The notes beneath the pieces are model-generated. The model was not told the DNA's origin. It did not search any database and was given only the letters and a program-made list of their open reading frames with translations. A stretch of DNA of 64,000 nt from Diplocarpon mali (lineage: Eukaryota > Ascomycota > Leotiomycetes > Helotiales > Drepanopezizaceae): NCBI GenBank assembly GCA_024741835.1, contig JAENRP010000027.1, forward strand, positions 186,001-250,000, read 5' to 3'. This document shows, one piece after another, positions 12,024 to 22,336 of the stretch (position 1 is its first letter; every line of letters starts with the position of its first letter). The position numbers and the translations under genes were made by a program.

Positions 12024-13055
12024 CTATATACTTTTTCTTCTCACGCTTAAACATATCTCCCGCACAACTTCTTCTACATCAGCTTTGCTTTCCTCCTTTT
12101 CCAAGGTTGTCTTCTCAGCCACAACGTGGAACACATCAGCAACCCCCTTGAATAAATCCCTCTCCCAGCCGCCATCGGCTGCAAAGGTCGCTTCGATTTC
12201 CTCCGCCTCTCGAATCCACCTGTAGGCTTTTCTCTGTTCCCCTAAGATGCTGTTCTCAATAATCGGCGTCATGCCCGGGAAGTATTCAAGCAAATGGCCT
12301 CTCAAGTGTTCTAACACTCCCAGATTCTTGGCCGTGATGTACGCTTGCGTGGCGACCGCCGCTAGTCCTTTGTATATGGACCCGAAACACATCTTCAGCC
12401 CACTCGCAGCACCGATATCAGGACTTATGTGTCTGATTTTGATCAAAGAGGCGAAATGCTCAAACCATGGTTCCGAGATTACTGGTCCAGATGTCGTTAT
12501 CGAAGGTCTGAACCAATTCCCATCGGCCAGCTGCCTGGGCGGGAATCCTATGATGCCTCCGTCGATGAATATCACGTCCATGCCTGAGAATATCGTATCC
12601 ATCTCTCTTGCGGAGGACGGAGAAATAGCATTGAGATCCATATAAAACAGCCTCCTCTTGTTACCTGATGCCGCTTTCGCCTTCAGAACCTTGGATGCCA
12701 TCTTTACCAACGGCAATGCTTCCGCTGGGGGCAGGATTGACAGCAAAACATCCGCCTTGCCAATGAGTTCTTCGAAACTCACTTCCTGGACCCCAGCTAG
12801 AGCTGCTCGCGCTTTGGTCTTAGCACTGCGCCCTTCGAGATTTGTGATCACCGGGTATGAGTATTTTACCAAGAGCGAGGCAATGCCCATCCCCATCTCC
12901 CCGAGAGAGAGGATTGCTATTGTTGGTGGTAGAGCTGAGGCTGAAGATGAGAGGAATGGCGGTAGAGGGCTGATTCCTATGCCGGCGCCAAATGTAGCGG
13001 ATGCCTGGCTGGACTCGCTGTGGGCGGTGCCATTTGGGATACCTGTAGGAGCCAT
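12024..13055 (-). CDS. 6-phosphogluconate dehydrogenase-like protein (DUF1932 type)
   Basis: Single exon of 343 residues from the ATG at 13055 (MAPTGIPNGTAHSE). The frame is open for a further 147 bases upstream, but only from a TTG and through a tandem repeat, so I did not extend it. The nucleotide-binding motif is IAILSLGEMGMGIASLL, a 6PGDH-family GxGxxG variant, with the expected strand VLLSILPPAEA and a later IDGGIIGFPP. The C-terminal helical part (IGAASGLKMCFGSIYKGLAAV) matches the 'putative phosphogluconate dehydrogenase C-terminal' domain. Such proteins are beta-hydroxyacid dehydrogenase relatives, and the substrate is unknown. The Ser/Ala/Pro-rich N-terminal 45 residues look disordered or like a weak targeting sequence. 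Confidence 0.75.
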   Translation of the reverse strand: MAPTGIPNGTAHSESSQASATFGAGIGISPLPPFLSSSASALPPTIAILSLGEMGMGIASLLVKYSYPVITNLEGRSAKTKARAALAGVQEVSFEELIGKADVLLSILPPAEALPLVKMASKVLKAKAASGNKRRLFYMDLNAISPSSAREMDTIFSGMDVIFIDGGIIGFPPRQLADGNWFRPSITTSGPVISEPWFEHFASLIKIRHISPDIGAASGLKMCFGSIYKGLAAVATQAYITAKNLGVLEHLRGHLLEYFPGMTPIIENSILGEQRKAYRWIREAEEIEATFAADGGWERDLFKGVADVFHVVAEKTTLEKEESKADVEEVVREICLSVRRKSI

Positions 13056-13056
13056 T

Positions 13057-13148
13057 GCAACGAATAATGGGGAAACGATGGTGGCGTTGGGATTCTGCCG
13101 AAAAACCGCAATGAATAATCGGGAAATAATAGCGACTTTGAGATTCTG
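13057..13148. repeat. Imperfect 41-bp tandem repeat in 6PGDH-like leader
   Basis: Two copies of a 41-bp unit, 13057-13097 and 13108-13148 (51 bp period), lie immediately upstream of the minus-strand start codon at 13055. Both begin GCAA[C/T]GAATAAT and end GATTCTG. I count 32 of 41 positions identical, and 7 of the 9 differences are transitions. It occupies the 5' leader of the gene. Confidence 0.7.
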
Positions 13149-13356
13149 TCTATATCGAGTGTTCAATTTATCAGTCTCGAATCTCGGACTCGGATCCCGC
13201 AACGATCTATCCCACTCTTGATGACTTATCGCAACTATCTTTTTCCCGCTTCAAAGTCACAGCATTGATAACAGGAATGCTCACCAGAGAAGAAAGTTTC
13301 AGAGTCTCTTCATTGAAAAGCAGCGCTTCGTCGCAGGGACTATTACCCCCCACTCC

Positions 13357-13862
13357 TCCCCCCCCCCCCGAGATAATGTTAAAATGCGGGCAAGAAGCCC
13401 CTAGAATAGAGGCTTCACCGCCCCCTACTTAGACTCACCGTTTCCAAATGTAGGAAAGTAAGAGGGGTTATGAGAGGTATACGAAAATGAATGTGTATTC
13501 TAGTATCTTGTAAGTCCTTTTTATGTAGCGAATCAGGCATCTCGTAGAATTTATTCAACTCGTATAGTCTTAGGTATGCAAATAAGGCTTTGAATATACA
13601 TTATGCTATCTGCGAAGGTGCTGCGAATAGTAGTTATGTAATAATTGCGAAGTGTTGTTATATTGTTTGCTTCTTTAGACGATGCGAAAGCTGCACTCTT
13701 CTGCCGCGTTGATGAGTCACGTGAGTGTGACGTGCGTTATAGAGGATTCTACGATGATTTGGTTGACTCGAAGCCCTATTCTACCCAGTGATGCAGACCC
13801 TCCAAACCCCTTGCAAAAGCCCCGCAAAAGTCCGCATTTCAACATTATCTCTAGGGGGGGGG
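13357..13862. mobile_element. Candidate 0.5-kb MITE-like element with TIRs
   Basis: The left end is a C run followed by GAGATAATGTTAAAATGCGG (13370-13389). The right end, read on the other strand, is a C run followed by TAGAGATAATGTTGAAATGCGG (13832-13862). The shared inverted terminus is therefore about 9 C plus roughly 20 bp with one mismatch. The interior (about 440 bp) has no open frame of note, so the element would be non-autonomous. I see no clear target-site duplication; the homopolymer ends make it hard to define. Confidence 0.5.
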
Positions 13863-14132
13863 AAGATGAGGTCACAAAGCAGACTCTATACTTCCGAGCT
13901 GCATGTGGGAATTTGCCGTGGTAGTCAAATGCGTCGGGAATCGATCCCGTAAGACTACCTCAATAGTGTTGCCAACTGGCAAGTCAAAAATAAAGCCGCA
14001 ATTCGAACTTACTTGCAGATGCAAAGAAGCCGCAGGAAAGCATATGCGCGATAATATCATAGTGGCGCTGATTGGCAGTTTACCAAACCTCTACCGCATT
14101 AATGTATTTTATGTGTTTGCAGTATTACTATT

Positions 14133-14165
14133 GTATATGCCTAAAAGATCAAAGACTTGACGTCT
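14133..14165 (+). repeat. 33-bp dispersed repeat, copy 1
   Basis: The sequence beginning GTATATGCCTAAAAGATC matches 18036-18068 in the same orientation with one mismatch (A/G). The two copies flank the inverted repeat and the proline dehydrogenase gene. Confidence 0.75.
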
Positions 14166-15139
14166 GTGTGCAGTGCTAGAAGATTCGGTTTGAAAAGGAT
14201 GATAGTAAGGGCTACTACTAATAATTTTAATATGCGAATCTGTGTTACGGCTGGCCCTCAGGAGTATAAGAAGAGTATGAGTTGACGTATCTGTAATGCC
14301 CTAAGGGGTACGCTACGTAGGTAGAATCAAAGACGAGGAGAAGGAGAAAAGAGCTCTAGTAAAGCAAGGCTCTAAGAGAATAAATATAGGAACCTTTCAC
14401 CCAGCAGCACGTAGTGCGGCCGCACCTCTGACTTACAACTTTATTCCCTTCACTTTGCATATAGTTATTCTACACGGAGTCAGCTTTCTAAAACCTGACC
14501 TTATATATATATATATACGGATTACAATATTACTTTCCCTTTTAGAAAAACTGTATCCTCGCAACTGCTGCTATAGGTCGATCGTCTTTAAGCTCCTAAA
14601 GATTGTGATGACCATGAGTATAACCTCTGACACGGCACTAGTATAGATAAGAATCATATAATAGTATAGAATAGAACTTCTAATTAATGACTTAGAATTG
14701 ATGACTATTAAACCTAGGAGGGCCGGATAGGCGAAGTATATATACATAGTAGCCCTAGCTAGCTAAGGCGTAGCTAACCCGGACTATAACCAAGGTCATC
14801 CCTACCTATGGAAATATCTTTCTTATCATATTACCCCCATTTTTTTAAAAACCTCGTCCTGAAGCGTCCAACCACAGGTTTATCGTTGCCTATTTCATCG
14901 TAATCATCTATAACATCGGTATAGGCCCGTAACTAGTCCAGTAATCTTGCAGGCGGATCTAGGAGATCTAGGTTCTCTAAGTGAAATTCACGAAGTTTGA
15001 ATGGAGCGTATATTGTAACGATGGCACTACGGAGTTATATCATTCAAAGTCTTGGGACACACATATATAGAGCTGGGCACCCCAGTTTCTACTCTAATTA
15101 GGTGTACTAGGTATATGGTTATATAAAATTACAGGAACG

Positions 15140-15638
15140 TGTAACAGGGCCTTTGGCCAGTGTATTTAAAGTAAGGAGACTCTATATTTGAGAGCTTCCT
15201 AACCTCTTCGTTCTCTCTATACTAGACCTATATAATACGCCTTTGCACCTACTCTTGCTACCATACTTGATCCTGCAATACCGGCGGTTCTGCGTCGTTA
15301 TACCATCGGCTATAAGCCCACCTAAGTCGAAGTATGAATTGCAATCTCGCAAGCAAATTACTCTGAAGAAAAACCCTAACTTATTCATTTCGCACGTCGC
15401 CTCCTAAGAATAGCACAAATTCTTAGCTCATCTTTCGATATACTAAGAGGCTGCACACAACTCGTACTCGTCTGAACTTGTATTTGTCTATCCTAGGCCC
15501 TCCTGGGTCACGCTGTCACAGCAAGAGTAGGTGCAAAGGCGTATTCTATAAGTCTAGTATAAAGAGAACGAAGAAGTTAGGAAGCTCTTAAACATAGAGT
15601 CTCCTTACTAAAAACACACTGGCAAAAGGCCCTATTAC
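15140..15638. repeat. Large imperfect inverted repeat (fold-back element)
   Basis: The left arm 15140-15259 and right arm 15520-15638 are reverse complements over about 120 bp at roughly 88% identity by hand count. Most differences are C/T or G/A. Outside these arms the inverted similarity continues more weakly to about 14990 and 15790. The 260-bp spacer shows no gene. The structure suggests a fold-back or MITE-like element, or two head-to-head copies of one repeat, eroded by transition mutations of the RIP kind. Confidence 0.7.
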
Positions 15639-16457
15639 TTGCTCCTATAGTATCATACACGCATATACTCAGTATACCTAGTTTAAATAGAATCTAGGGC
15701 AACCTAGCTTCATTAATATCTTAAGATTCATAGCGTCGATACTCCGTAAGACTATTGTGATATATAATTCTTCATAAGACCGAGCGCGGAGAGAATATGC
15801 AAGAAATTAAAATGGGGCTCAAAGACCGCGTAAATCCTTGCTCGGCATCGTATCGATATCTCTCAGCTCAGGCGACTGACTCACACACCTTTTAAGTAAT
15901 CACATATATTCCTACTACAAATCTTCATTTCATCGCTGCGCCCTCTCGCGGCTATGAACCGACTACCCCGAGCTGATGAAGGCGGGGGATGGTTTGAACG
16001 GAATATCGGGCTGGGGGAAGTAGGACGGAGACGAGGATAGTGACATTGTAGCCATGGATAGAAGAAAAGAGACCACAGCATTGGAAATCAGAAACAGGGG
16101 GCTGTCTGCAGCAGACTATGTTGAAACGAGATTTCCAATCCGGAAGTGAAGAGGGCGTCGTCTTCAGTTGTATGCGGCTGCTCAGAGCTTGGAGCCTCAA
16201 ATGATCCCTCGGGTATTTTCGGTACAAATCTTCTCGCAAATCAGGTCGCAGAAGGCCAAATAAGCGAGGAATGGGGTAGTGGCTAAGCTTAAATATAGAG
16301 CAAGGAAGAGGCTACTCGTTAAGCAGTCAATACAAACATTGGAACCACATTCCCCGGGGGGTTTATAAGCAGTACGAAAATGTCATGGTATGATGCATCT
16401 ATTGCTGCCAACGCAATTTATACGCTCTCTCACAGACCCAACGACGCAAACCCTTCA

Positions 16458-17901
16458 TCAGAGCCCCAAACTCCCTCGAAGTCTCCTCCAAATCTCTCTC
16501 CTAAACGCCCTGACCCAGGCCCCCGTCCGCGCGACCGCATCCCCGTTCTCCTTGACTCTCCTAGACAGGAACTGCAGAGAATCCTGCGTGCTGCCCCACG
16601 TCAGACACTTGAAAGCCTTTGGCCTCAACTTCTCCGCCATCTCCCCCTTCCCGTCCTTACTCAGCTGCAGTAGGCTGCAGGAGATCTCATCCGCCATGCC
16701 CTGCAGCTGGCCGAACTCGAGTTCTATGGTCGGCTGCGCGGACTCGATGAGGGATTTTTGGATGGCATAGGCAGATTTTATCGAGGCCTCGTTGTGGCTG
16801 GCGAGCATGAGCGCCACGTCAGGGAAGGGCTTCGAACTACGACGCACGCCTGGGTATTCCCGCTTGAGTAGGTTGGCGACGATGGTGTCGTAGGCGAGAT
16901 GAGTATCTTCGATCGTGTCATGGATCAGGTCCCGTTTTTCCGTGGCGATATACGCCCCTCTGACGAGCTTGACGCCTAAGGTCCATCCTTCGTTTTGAGC
17001 GACATTCAGGTACTTAGCTAAGTTGGCGGGGGTGGATTTGAGATACGCCTGGAATGTATTGTACATGAATGCCTTGCCGTCTTTGTTGAATTTTTGCATG
17101 AGCTGGCATGTCCAGTCGTCAATCGTAGGTTGCATATCTTGCTGTTCGGCATCGATCAATATCCTTAGGCCTCTGGCTCTGGCTGCTTCGCAAAGCTCGA
17201 GCAATCCATTCCACATCGTTGCTGGGGGAGATTCCTCATTGGCGAGAGCTTTAAGCGTCGATCTTCCTGCGCCAGAAAGTCTGTCTAACATCAGTGTACA
17301 GTTTCTCCACGCTTGTGGGTTACTGGATAGTAGCTTACTTGAATGACATGATATCCCCCGGCCCAATCATTTCCATAGTTCTAAGATGCCCATCTTTCCA
17401 GCGTTGCACATCCGCCTCCTCATTCCTCGTCTCTCCCTCATCAAACGCGTACTCTTTTGCATGACCCAGAATTACGCCGTTGTACCCCGTCTTCTTCATT
17501 TGCATCACGGACCTCTTCACATCCTCTTCGCGGTACCCAGCAACGAAGTGGTCGTAAATAATTTTCCGTACTGGAATACCGACCAGAGGGTTCTTGTCGG
17601 GATTGAGGAGGGGTGAAGACGAGTTAGCGATGATATTTAACAGTGGCATAGAGAGCCTGAGGAGAATAGGCGAGGCGATAACGCTGGTAAGGAGGTAAGA
17701 GCGCAGGAGAAGAGGTGTTGGCATGAGGGAGAGTGGTGGGAGTGGTTTCGAAATTGAGGGAGAAAACTGTGGTTCGGTGTTTAGAGACCTTATCGTAGCC
17801 GCTGGGGAATGCTTTTGAGAATATGTTCGACATTGTGGACTTGCGGTCTGGTTTGAAGCAATTATAGCCCTACACATAGGGCTTGCTCTTGACATCTTCA
17901 T
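16458..17901 (-). CDS. PUT1: Proline dehydrogenase (mitochondrial)
   Basis: Exon 1 (17901-17339) and exon 2 (17280-16458), with a 58 bp GTAAGC...GACAG intron, give 461 residues, the usual size of fungal proline oxidases. The enzyme oxidises L-proline to delta-1-pyrroline-5-carboxylate with FAD at the mitochondrial inner membrane. Visible family blocks are YNGVILGHAKEY, then ILIDAEQQDMQPTIDDWT (barrel strand with the conserved acidic residues), MYNTFQAYLK, VKLVRGAYIATEKR with the Arg-Gly-Ala-Tyr motif, and LMLASHNEASI. The N-terminus (Arg, Ser, Ala-rich, few acids) is a good mitochondrial presequence. The conserved C-terminal arginine pair (YLSRRAxEN) appears as QFLSRRVKENGD. It is followed upstream by a Zn2Cys6 regulator on the same strand. 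Confidence 0.92.
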
Positions 17902-19649
17902 ATCGGAAAGTTTGTCTTAGCTAGAGAAAAGCCGGAAGTTGGACAGAGCGAGAATTCGTGATGCACAGGTCAAGAGCAGGTGCATTGCCATTTCAATATA
18001 TAGCCCTTCAAAGAAGCCTCAGTAGTTAATACTTCGTATATGCCTAAAAGATCAAAGACTTGGCGTCTATACGCGCTAGATACTTGGCAATGCTACATTA
18101 TCAGTATACCCTAGTACATTATGTAGCCTCATTCTGCTGCAATCATTGCTTTAGATATCTGATCCGATTTGTTGGAGGAATTGAGGCTTCGCGGGATCTG
18201 TTTCCGAGGCGGGGTGGGCATTTTCGCGTGAGCCCGACTAGGCTCGGCTTCACGTCAACAGCCGTCCCGAGACGACTTGTTGACTTCGAAGCCGCGATTG
18301 GGATTCGATATGTCTATGGCTGGGGTCTGTTGGTACTTATATTGTAGTCACTACAATACTATGTTGTTAGAAAGCGCTCGCTACATATAGTGATTATATT
18401 GTGTAAGGCGAAAAGCATGATTTAATGCTTATTGTGATTCAATTCAAAGTCCATAATCCTGGCTTGCCCGATAGTTTTTCTGCTCCAGTGGACTCTCATC
18501 TATCTGGTATTTCATTGGCTATTGTGCCTGCCCACGCTTCCAGTCTTGGTCTTACGTCTCTCTCATTAGTTCACCACAGCGCGCATTTGTTTAGTGTATG
18601 GACGCAATTCTGGGTATCAAGAGCGAAGAGCTGATAGAAAATTCACAGCTGCAGCAACAGCTTTTCTATCTTCCTCGAGAAAATGTTTTCAAGGCCTCGT
18701 CGCTTGTGCGGACGACGAAGTCCTACGTGTTATTTTAATCGGGCCTGTTTATATTCCCGCAACTCAGATACCTTACCGATTTCTCGCTTTTGGAAGCATC
18801 GAAATGGAGTGGCCGATGAAACGACATATGTAATTTCTCGGGATGTACCATCTTTGGGATTCTTGATGCTTTAGCATAGAAATGAGGCTGTCTATTTGAT
18901 GATAGCAGGCATGATGCAGAAATCGTGCCTTTTATGGACGTAGTCTCTAGGAAATGCGGAGCGGGCCTCAAGGTTTTTCGCAGACGGCTAACCCTGAGCG
19001 CCTGTTTTGAGAATGGATCCTCCGGCGCCATGGCTGTAAGGTCGGTCGGGTGTTCTTACAAAGAAGTCCCGAGATGCGGCGTACAGTCCCTGAGGCCTGA
19101 ACTTTTGAACAAATAAGACTGCGTCCATGAAAATTTCATCTCGATCTTAAGCCAGGATCGAGTCGAAATATTTGGAAGCGACGTCTGCGAGGTAGCTCTG
19201 TGCATGAGAACCACAGTCCGGTGTACGAGATCAACCCAGCAATGTGGTTACTGGTCACTGGTCGATGCAAAGCGGCGGTAACGAGGTGAGAAATACCCAA
19301 GCTGCCAGTAAATTGCAAGTTTCCGGATGTTTCCTAGTGGAAAACCAATAGTTGGACTCGGGAAACGTCTTCATCTGTAAGGGCTGAGAGGGGAGTGCAA
19401 CATCTGCAGAGCTCGACCCGTGAAATTTGTCAGTGACATTTTTGCGGGATGCCCAGGCATGTGCAATCTTGAAGCATCTGTGTTTCCATATCAATAATCG
19501 GAGCGAGATATGGTAATACGACTTATGTGAGGTTGCAGCGGAGATCTTCCCAGCGGGTTGGCGCGTCGCATTCTTTTCTGATGAGAGGTTACATCGCTTT
19601 GACTCTAGCATGTGTTTCAGAAGCATGCAAAGACAAGGCTTCAGGGTTT
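17902..19649. other. Gene-free stretch between PUT1 and the Zn2Cys6 gene
   Basis: About 1.75 kb. It should contain the PUT1 promoter just left of 18.0 kb and the second copy of the 33-bp dispersed repeat. Frames up to 98 codons are present but have no motif and overlap each other on both strands. Confidence 0.5.
18036..18068 (+). repeat. 33-bp dispersed repeat, copy 2
   Basis: Direct copy of 14133-14165 with one mismatch, located 135 bp upstream of the PUT1 start codon, inside its likely promoter. Confidence 0.75.
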
Positions 19650-22336
19650 TCAAAGCTGATTTGGAGTTGTTAGGTCCCCTTGAAGCCAGCCCCCCCACAT
19701 CCACTCGCTACCATCCGTGTTGAGCACTGACGGATCATTCAAGAAGTCAAAATTGAGGCCATCGATAGCGGATTGAATAGTATTCGGGTTCACTACCCCT
19801 AGCTCTCTCTCTTCATTAGCCATCCAAGACCAGAGCATGTCTTGGTCTAGCGGTGGGTAATTTGAATTGGGCGTTGTCATTCCTGAGTTTGGAACGAAAG
19901 GTCGGGTTTCTGACATCTGATTCGTCTGTAACACCTGAGGTCTCTTCAGCTTCCGCCGAAGCTCATCAATTTCGAGAAGATCCTGCTTATATGGCCCAGC
20001 GACTACGATTCCTCGCAGCATCATTTCGTCTATCAATGCGAAGATCGTGCCAAGATCCCATTGTTCTGTATTTGCAGGCATTATGATGTCAACCAGAATC
20101 AAAACGAAAGCGCTGGCAAACATCGATTCTAGATCGAACGGTAGAAACAGATCTTTATCCATTAGCGATGCAAGTATGCACAACTCAAGTTTCTCACCAA
20201 CAAGATTGTGAGCTCTCAGTCCCTCCACAATTCTCAATACTTGGAGAGCTGACTCAACACAGACACGAAGAAGACCTATGACTGCATCTGATAGTTTCAG
20301 AGGAACATTACTATTGGCGAGCTTTGTCTCTAGGAGAAAAAAAATAACAGGTCGAATCGTAAGAATCGTGCACTGGTGGAGTCAGGCGACCATTGATTTC
20401 CTCGATGCAAAAGCATATCTTACCTGGTGATGGAGCAGGTGCAAACTTGCAGCTACTCTGGAGATTGTATTTGTTAGCCGTAAAAGCTCGATGCGCATAT
20501 TGGCATGGAGCAGTATTGATGTTTCTGCAAGCCTCTTCAGAATGGTTTGCACAGCGGCAATGAACTTGACGCCGAGTAGGCGTTGGTGTCCGAGACCATA
20601 CACAACTGTTGGAGGGTTAAAATTATTCGAGATTGCTTATTCTGAAAAGCTTACTTGTGAGAATCCGACCCAGTTGAGAAGATAGGTTGACATGTAGTGC
20701 GATTGTCAGATCTGATATGTTTGTCGGATCTATCGGCGGCATCGGGAGAGCAATGTCCTCATCGTGTACTGAAGGTGGGACTCCGACGAGACTAGAGAGC
20801 TTTCTTTCAATGGTATAGACTGTCCACCAGAGCCTCGATCGATGCTCAAACTCTTGTGGCGTGATTCTTTGTGCATCGTACCTTCGATTCAGCCCCTGTG
20901 TTAGGGAAATTCGTATAGCTTGTCCCACCTGAGCATTCTGTCAGCGCAGAGTGGTCCAATGCAGAAATTCTACAGACATAATCATAAGCAGCCCGTCTCA
21001 TATCCATTGCCTGCATAAACAAGGCAAGCATCGAGAGAACCTCAATTGACAAGATTGGGTCTTGGCGCAAGCGATGCGGGTCGGGTAAAGCTTCAACAGC
21101 TCTTGCAAAGTAAATGACTCCAGTTGGTCCAGATTGGCTCACTTCTCTAGCTAATATTGATTTCCCAAATGCGAAAACTAACAACATTTTGATGTGCCAA
21201 AGTCCGGCTTCGTGTTTCTTTCCGGCTTTCTCATCCAGGTAGAAGTCACGCATTTTGCCGAGGAAGGCACCTTTATCGAAAAGATAATACAGAGGTGCTA
21301 ATGTGAAGTACAAGGTATTGGTCAGATACTCTGCGTAATCTTCAGGAGGTAGATCGATCCCGGAGAGATCTAGAATCGGCTGCTCAAACGGTGTCCCGTA
21401 TGCGCCATCTGCGATCGGAACTAGATCATGCAATTGCGCGCCTGGTATGTGGTTACTGATGAAGCTCCTGATCCTCCGGCTAAAAGACCAGGAAGAGCTG
21501 TGGCCAAAGAGTCCTTCCTTTTCAGCAAATGCACATTGCTGGGGCCAATTGACATTACTCACGATACTCATCACCTATCGCATCAGGTGAGTTGTGAATA
21601 CTATTCATGTCGTTGCATTGCTCCTAGTCGGCAACATCAGTAATTGTCTGTGAAAAGACTATTAGGGTACGAACAGGATCATTGCCTAGAGCCTGAACAG
21701 CGTCATGTACGTTACCCGCAACCATTGGCTTAGCCGTATCTGCAAGAACGACAGGTCGAGTATGGGGATGTCTTTCAGGCCACCCATCAGAGGATAGGGC
21801 AGAGGATGACCAGCTTATACGCCGTCCTTGAATCCGAGTTTTTGGAGAAGCATCTTTCTCAGTCAGTCTTGATGGTGAAGACAGCTGAGCTGTAACAGCC
21901 GACGCGCGATTCTGGAGATCATGGAGATAGCTGCAATTTTTTCAGAAGCAGACTCGGAACACCCAGACGGACGAGACCAACTCTTCTGTGACCACCACCT
22001 TCTTAAGTCTCTCGTCAAAAATGCAGTCCTTTCTTTGGGAAACACACTGCAACGGTTTGGAGTCAGCAAATACACAATTAAGAATGTTTGTGAAGCAAAT
22101 GTAGGCATGAATCAAGACGTAAGCTTGCAGATGGCACCTCAGCTGAGGATCAGACTCAAATTCTCTTACATGCTGGCACGGATGTTGCCCTGAGCATTTG
22201 ATCTTGCGCGTGCGGCATCTCTGGCAGCTATTTCCAGATTCAATCAGCAACTTGGCAAGACTATTATTATCAAAGATTCTTACGCATTCAATGTTTTCTT
22301 CTTCTTCCTGATGGGAGAGCTTATCGTCTTCTCCAT
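19650..22336 (-). CDS. Zn2Cys6 transcription factor with fungal_trans domain
   Basis: Eight exons: 22336-22284, 22227-22170, 22046-21982, 21930-21711, 21574-20978, 20928-20655, 20605-20424, 20372-19650. They keep phase throughout and predict 723 residues. Splicing of exons 1-3 builds a perfect binuclear zinc cluster with spacing C-x2-C-x6-C-x5-C-x2-C-x6-C (CQRCRTRKIKC, then SGQHPCQHCVSQRKDC). A linker (VTEDYLHDLQNRAS) and the fungal_trans middle-homology region follow (YFARAVEALPDP, then SRLWWTVYTIERKLSSLVGVPPS, then CTILTIRPVIFFLLETK). The C-terminus has an acidic and aromatic tail with WSWMANEERELG and WMWGGWLQG. The ends of exons 3 and 4 are uncertain (alternative donors exist). It lies between the two proline-catabolic genes, so regulation of that pathway is a plausible inference, not a demonstrated role. 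Confidence 0.85.

Larger units (their letters stand above)
13149..16457. other. Degraded repeat-rich gene-free region
   Basis: About 3.3 kb without a supported gene, AT-rich and stop-dense, consistent with point-mutated repeats. It contains a candidate terminal-inverted-repeat element (13357-13862), one copy of a 33-bp dispersed repeat (14133-14165), a TA microsatellite near 14499-14516, and a large inverted repeat (15140-15638, perhaps extending from about 14990 to 15790). All reading frames here are short and motif-free. Confidence 0.6.

Noticed and set aside
13056..13202. 49-residue N-terminal extension of the 6PGDH-like protein
   Set aside because: It starts at TTG and runs through a tandem repeat; the ATG at 13055 is preferred.
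12658..13221. 187-codon plus-strand frame opposite the 6PGDH-like gene
   Set aside because: Antisense shadow; the minus strand carries clear family motifs.
14291..14474. Possible solo LTR (begins TGTAATG, ends CTACA, has an internal TATA-like motif)
   Set aside because: No target-site duplication and no second copy seen in the window; TG...CA ends alone are not enough.
16380..16770. Plus-strand frames overlapping the 3' end of PUT1
   Set aside because: Shadow frames of the proline dehydrogenase coding strand; Pro/Ser-rich with no motif.
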